Positions 55,591-59,389 of a DNA stretch of 59,389 nucleotides are shown in pieces. This DNA comes from an uncultured Clostridia bacterium (GTDB taxonomy: Bacteria; Bacillota; Clostridia; Christensenellales; CAG-138): contig CALGGM010000121.1 in assembly GCA_937915925.1 (NCBI GenBank), positions 1 through 59,389 of the forward strand. The letters run 5' to 3'. The notes beneath the pieces are model-generated. The model was not told the origin of the DNA and made no database searches. It was given only the letters and a program-made list of their open reading frames with translations. The translations under genes and the position numbers were made by a program. Each line of letters starts with the position of its first letter. The first letter of the stretch is position 1.

Positions 55591-57509
55591 TGCCGCCGGG
55601 ATCTTCCTTAAACAGCAAAATGGGCGGAAAGCGCGCCGAAAAGCCGCTGCAAACGCTGCTGCGCCTGTTCCGCTACTATAAGAACTGCACCGGGCTTCTG
55701 ATCATTGCGGTGCTGTCGATCATCCTGTACTCCGCCGCGACCACCGCGACATACTACATGATGGACCCGCTCGTCGCGGTCTTAGAGGACGGCGTGAACG
55801 CCGACATGGCAAAGTATATCGCGCTTTTGATTGCGATGGCTGCGCTGTATGCGATCGCCGCGATCACCAACTATCTTCTGAACCGACTCATGCTCTCCTG
55901 CTCGGCGCGCGTGCTCTGCGCGGTGCGCAAGGAGATGTTCGACAAGATGCAGTCGCTTCCGATCGCGTTCTTCGACGGACACACGCACGGCGAGCTCATG
56001 AGCTACTACACCAACGACACCGACGCGATCCGCGAGCTTTTGCACCATTCGATCACGCAGATGCTGATCTCGGTGACGTCGCTGATCGCCTACATCGGCA
56101 TGATGTTCTATCTGTCGATCCCGCTGTTTCTGATCGTCATCGTGATGGGGCTCGTCATCTTTTACGTGGTGCGCGCTGTCGGCGGCAGAAGCCGCAAAAA
56201 CTTCGTGAAGCAGCAGCGCGTGGTGGCGACGGTCAACGGCTACATCGAGGAGATGATGGAGGGACAGAAGGTCGTCAAGGTCTTCAACCACGAGGACGCG
56301 GCAAAGCGCGGCTTCAAACAGCACAACGACGAGCTCTGCCGGATCGCCACGAACGCGAACACCTATGCGAACATCATGGGTCCGCTGATGAACAACATCT
56401 CGCATATCTTTTATGCGATCACCTGCACTGTGGGCGTGCTGCTCGCGGCGCCGGTGCCGGGACAGGACTTCCTGCTTGCGGGCACGTGGTTCGAAACGCA
56501 TCAGGAATTTCTCGTACAGGGCGGCGTGCTGGTCGCGTTTTTGCAGCTCATCCGGCAGTTTGCAAACCGCATCTCCCAGATCTCGCAGCAGTTCAACTCG
56601 ATCCTCCTTGCGCTTGCGGGCGCGGAGCGCATCTTTGCGCTGATCGATATGCCCGCCGAGGTCGACGAGGGCACGGTCACGCTGGTACGCGTCGAGGAGC
56701 GGGACGGTAAGCTTTTTGAGACCGACCGCCGCACCGGACGCTGGGCGTGGAAGCGCGGGAACGAGCTGATCCCGCTGCGCGGCGAGGTCGATTTCAAGGA
56801 CGTCGATTTCTCCTACGACGGCAAAAAGCAGGTGCTGACCGACGTGACGCTCTATGCGCACCCGGGACAGAAGATCGCGTTCGTCGGCTCCACCGGCGCA
56901 GGCAAGACGACGATCACGAACCTCATTAACCGCTTCTATGACATCGCGGACGGCACGATCACCTACGACGGCATCCCCGTGCGAGAGATCAAAAAGCGCG
57001 CGCTGCGCTCCTCGCTCGGCATGGTGCTGCAGGATACGCATCTTTTCAGCGGCACGGTCATGGAAAACATCCGCTACGGCAGGCTGGACGCGACCGACGA
57101 GGAATGCATCGAAGCCGCGAAGATCGCAAACGCGGACTTCTTCATTACACACCTTCCGGACGGGTACCAGACCGAGCTTGTCGCGGACGGCGCGAACCTT
57201 TCGCAGGGACAGCGGCAGCTCCTGGCGATCGCACGCGCCGCGGTATCCGACCCGCCGGTGCTGATCCTCGACGAAGCGACAAGCTCCATCGATACGCGTA
57301 CCGAAAAGCACATTGAAAAGGGCATGGACGCGCTGATGAAGGGGCGCACCGTGTTCGTGATCGCGCACCGACTTTCGACGGTTCGCAACAGCGACTGCAT
57401 CATGGTGCTTGAAAACGGACGCATCATCGAGCGCGGCAGCCACGAGGAGCTTCTCAAAGAGCGCGGCAAGTATTACGAGCTGTGCACGGGAACATCGGAA
57501 CTCAGCTAA
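55590..57509 (+). CDS. ABC exporter half-transporter with canonical ATP site
   Basis: Protein of 639 aa, six TM helices then NBD. Walker A GSTGAGKTT, signature LSQGQRQLL, Walker B LILDEATSSIDT and switch IAHRLST are intact. An insertion (about residues 370-400, FETDRRTGRWAWKRG) before the NBD is typical of this subgroup. It pairs with the 53776 protein as in LmrCD or TM287/288. Substrate may be a drug, lipid or peptide; nothing in the context decides. Confidence 0.92.
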   Translation: MPPGSSLNSKMGGKRAEKPLQTLLRLFRYYKNCTGLLIIAVLSIILYSAATTATYYMMDPLVAVLEDGVNADMAKYIALLIAMAALYAIAAITNYLLNRLMLSCSARVLCAVRKEMFDKMQSLPIAFFDGHTHGELMSYYTNDTDAIRELLHHSITQMLISVTSLIAYIGMMFYLSIPLFLIVIVMGLVIFYVVRAVGGRSRKNFVKQQRVVATVNGYIEEMMEGQKVVKVFNHEDAAKRGFKQHNDELCRIATNANTYANIMGPLMNNISHIFYAITCTVGVLLAAPVPGQDFLLAGTWFETHQEFLVQGGVLVAFLQLIRQFANRISQISQQFNSILLALAGAERIFALIDMPAEVDEGTVTLVRVEERDGKLFETDRRTGRWAWKRGNELIPLRGEVDFKDVDFSYDGKKQVLTDVTLYAHPGQKIAFVGSTGAGKTTITNLINRFYDIADGTITYDGIPVREIKKRALRSSLGMVLQDTHLFSGTVMENIRYGRLDATDEECIEAAKIANADFFITHLPDGYQTELVADGANLSQGQRQLLAIARAAVSDPPVLILDEATSSIDTRTEKHIEKGMDALMKGRTVFVIAHRLSTVRNSDCIMVLENGRIIERGSHEELLKERGKYYELCTGTSELS

Positions 57510-57546
57510 AGCAAAGAGGACGGGCGACCGTCCTCTTTGCTTTGCA

Positions 57547-57629
57547 GTGAAATATGCTGCGCATGTGAAATGTCCTTCGGACGTGAAATATGCCTGCGGC
57601 ATGTGAAATATTCCCTGCGGGAATGTTCA
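57547..57629 (+). repeat. Mini-hairpin array A6 (GTGAAAT linker type)
   Basis: Units ATGC-TGC-GCAT, GTCC-TTC-GGAC, ATGCC-TGC-GGCAT and ATTCCC-TGC-GGGAAT joined by GTGAAAT. Ends in TTCAGGAA and then GATTCTCCTTCGGAGAATC (57634-57652), the same cap hairpin that ends array A4. Confidence 0.78.
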
Positions 57630-57659
57630 GGAAGATTCTCCTTCGGAGAATCGAACAAA

Positions 57660-57812
57660 CAGAGCCTTCCCCCTTGGTGGGGAAGGTGGCGCCGTCAGGC
57701 GACGGATGAGGGGGTATATTATCCTGCTGCATACCAATGAATTTGTTTACACCCATAACGCAAAAATAACGCAACCGCATGGTAGAATATGGTCGAAAGG
57801 AAGGGGGATTCC
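57660..57812. repeat. Repeat spacer before the last gene
   Basis: AGAGCCTTCCCCCTTGGTGG and GGAAGGTGGCGCCGTCAGGC repeat pieces (57664-57717), then about 80 bp of unique sequence. No clear promoter was found in it. Confidence 0.5.
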
Positions 57813-59189
57813 ATGAAAAAAACGATTCTGCTTCTGCTCGCCACGATTTTGTTGTGCGGCATGCTTGCGTGCGATCCGGGCATTCCGGCAGAGAAAACCG
57901 AAGCAACGCCCGCGCCGTCGGAACCGGTTCAACCCGCCGCGCCCGCGCAGACGGACGAGCCCGTCTTCTTAGAAGAACTTGCAAGACCGCTGTCGTTTTC
58001 GGAGGATGCGGACACCTGCTGGAACGCGCCGGATTACGCGTTCATCCTCTCGGTGCTGTCGGACGGAACGGCAAGTGTGTTTACGCGAACCGCGCTGCTG
58101 TGGCTGACAGAGGACGGCGATTCCTTCCGGGTGGAGACGCGCATGTACCGCACGCCGTTCGACGAGGAACCGGCGTATCGCTTTCCCGCGGGCGAGCTAA
58201 GGTTTTTCACCGACGGAAACCGTGTGAAGGTCGAGGTGCTTTCCGATCCGCTCGGCGTGCTCTCCCATGCGCAGGCGGACGGACGGCTGCTCACGAAAAA
58301 CGGGACGTCGTGGAAATATGCGCAAAATCGCTCGGAGGTTCCGCAGGAGCCGAATACCAAATGGTACACGCGCTTCGAGATGACGGAACAAAACAATGCA
58401 CGGCTGCATTTGACCGTCGGGAACGACGCCTCGTTTACCGGCACGCTGTCCCTGCCGGACGGGACGAAAAAGGACGTCGCGCTGCTGGGCTGTTGGAGCA
58501 GCTTTGCGCTCGTGGAGGAGCGCGACGGCGCGGCGGAGCTGCTTTTTTACGGGGAGCGGACGAATTGGAGAGATCCCAAAGACTGGTATCCGCCGCGGAT
58601 GAATCTGGTGCGGTTCGATCTTGATGCGCTGTACGACCCGCTCGGGCTGTGCAGTACGGAGAACTTTGATCTGGTTCGTGCAGAAGAGTTTGATAACGTG
58701 TACGCGGAGCACGGCGCTTTGGAGGCGCTTCGGTATATGCCCGGCGTCAACCTCGATACGGTGAAAAACACGCTGACGCGCGACGGATGGACGGATCGGA
58801 CGGCGCAGATAGAGACCCTCGATCCCCTCTTAGACGGGTGGTTTGCGTGGCTGACCAAGGACGGGAAGACACTTTGGATCTATTATGAACCCGACTTCAC
58901 CCCGTACGGCGACGAGGATTACCCGAGCGCGTACGTGCTGTACGACGCGGACGGCACGGTGCTGGACTGGAGCGGTTCGCGCCCGATCGACCACGCGATC
59001 GCCGACGCCTTCACACTGCAGCCGGGCGCTTATTTCGGCGATCTCATCTCGAACGGCACGGTCGGAATGGACGTTGCGGAGGATGATTACGCCTACTTCA
59101 CGGACGACGGACGCATCGCGGTCGAAACCCTCTGGCACGAAGGCGGCGACGGCGACCTCGATTTTCAGATCATCCGGCTCCTGCCCTGA
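57813..59189 (+). CDS. Lipoprotein of unknown function
   Basis: Protein of 458 aa from the ATG at 57813 (SD AAGGAAGGGGG). Lipobox GMLAC, then an acidic, Pro-rich linker (about residues 25-50). The rest is beta-rich, with strands such as AFILSVLSDGTASVFTRTALLWL and repeated DG turns, and no motif I recognise. I suggest a surface lipoprotein; its base composition matches its neighbours. No partner gene in the window. Confidence 0.75.
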   Translation: MKKTILLLLATILLCGMLACDPGIPAEKTEATPAPSEPVQPAAPAQTDEPVFLEELARPLSFSEDADTCWNAPDYAFILSVLSDGTASVFTRTALLWLTEDGDSFRVETRMYRTPFDEEPAYRFPAGELRFFTDGNRVKVEVLSDPLGVLSHAQADGRLLTKNGTSWKYAQNRSEVPQEPNTKWYTRFEMTEQNNARLHLTVGNDASFTGTLSLPDGTKKDVALLGCWSSFALVEERDGAAELLFYGERTNWRDPKDWYPPRMNLVRFDLDALYDPLGLCSTENFDLVRAEEFDNVYAEHGALEALRYMPGVNLDTVKNTLTRDGWTDRTAQIETLDPLLDGWFAWLTKDGKTLWIYYEPDFTPYGDEDYPSAYVLYDADGTVLDWSGSRPIDHAIADAFTLQPGAYFGDLISNGTVGMDVAEDDYAYFTDDGRIAVETLWHEGGDGDLDFQIIRLLP

Positions 59190-59389
59190 GCGGTTGGACA
59201 ATTCAGGGGACCGAGACGGTATAAACGAATTGTAGGGGCGGATCGAATCCGCCCGACAAGTACCTTGCGGTTCAAAAGACAACCCCTCAGTCGCCTTCGG
59301 CGCCAGCAATGGTCTCATATGGTCGCAGCGCGTCGCTATTCCACTTCGTTACAGCGGTAGATCGCGCGCTTCCCGCGCGTACCATGCTT
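59190..59389. repeat. Dispersed repeats at the right window edge
   Basis: TGTAGGGGCGGATCGAATCC element (59233-59256), ACAACCCCTCAGTCGCCTTC element (59279-59307), and the exact 30-mer GGTAGATCGCGCGC...ACCAT (59356-59385) with TTCGTTACAGC before it. Cut by the window end. Confidence 0.7.

Noticed and set aside
1..59389. tRNA or rRNA genes
   Set aside because: I looked for GTTCGA-type T-arm and cloverleaf patterns and ribosomal RNA signatures in the intergenic spaces and found none; the spacer hairpins are repeats and terminators.

Overview
The window looks like a chromosome segment of an uncultured, GC-rich, gut-type member of the Clostridia (Firmicutes). Supporting signs are the rpmH-rnpA-yidD-yidC-jag-mnmE block, IreB and RuvX, RlmH and WalJ, strong SigA-type promoters, strong Shine-Dalgarno sites, lipoprotein signals, methylaspartate-type glutamate fermentation, and intergenic spaces full of short dispersed repeats. 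I see no rRNA, tRNA, CRISPR array, transposase or prophage.

Layout: 1-9,065 holds two modules that pair a membrane-tethered ECF sigma factor (the first cut by the window edge) with a secreted leucine-rich-repeat protein; the second LRR gene has an ECF-like promoter. 9,513-15,128 (minus) carries a flavin reductase and the glutamate mutase/methylaspartate lyase genes (glmS-glmL-glmE-mal). 15,294-19,322 (minus) is a four-gene run: lipid kinase, DUF5711, CvpA, MalY-type aminotransferase. 19,570-23,197 is tig-clpP-clpX. 23,590-25,467 is padR-DUF1700-DUF4097. An orphan ABC substrate-binding lipoprotein and ireB-ruvX-DUF1292 follow, then a membrane DUF1295 enzyme and the rpmH-to-mnmE block (minus). 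33,621-35,635 has an unknown HicB/DinB-like gene and an MtaD-type deaminase. 36,030-42,385 is a full histidine-to-glutamate operon (hutH-hutU-ftcD-hutI-fchA), followed after 38 bp by a serpin. 44,030-45,800 is an AT-rich island with an unknown gene and an exported lipoprotein carrying two XRE-like helix-turn-helix domains; a second serpin lies beyond it. 48,235-59,189 has degV, an ECF transporter S component, ispE, walJ-rlmH-metallopeptidase, a DEDDh exonuclease, a heterodimeric ABC exporter and an unknown lipoprotein.

Metabolically, the hut operon makes glutamate from histidine and the glm genes can feed glutamate through 3-methylaspartate to mesaconate, so the window suggests amino-acid fermentation. 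Two secreted serpins with different reactive loops, two LRR proteins and several lipoproteins suggest an exposed surface that deals with host or neighbour proteases and ligands.

The most unusual material is intergenic. Six arrays of 18-20 bp units consist of mini-hairpins whose stem bases change in a compensated way while a linker (AATTCATG or GTGAAAT) stays constant; two of the arrays reverse direction at a central point. Other repeats include a 154 bp tandem duplication that copies the end of tig, a nested dispersed repeat, and purine tracts joined to terminator hairpins. Two minus-strand genes (ispE and the exonuclease) have nearly the same promoter placed so that their mRNAs should be leaderless.
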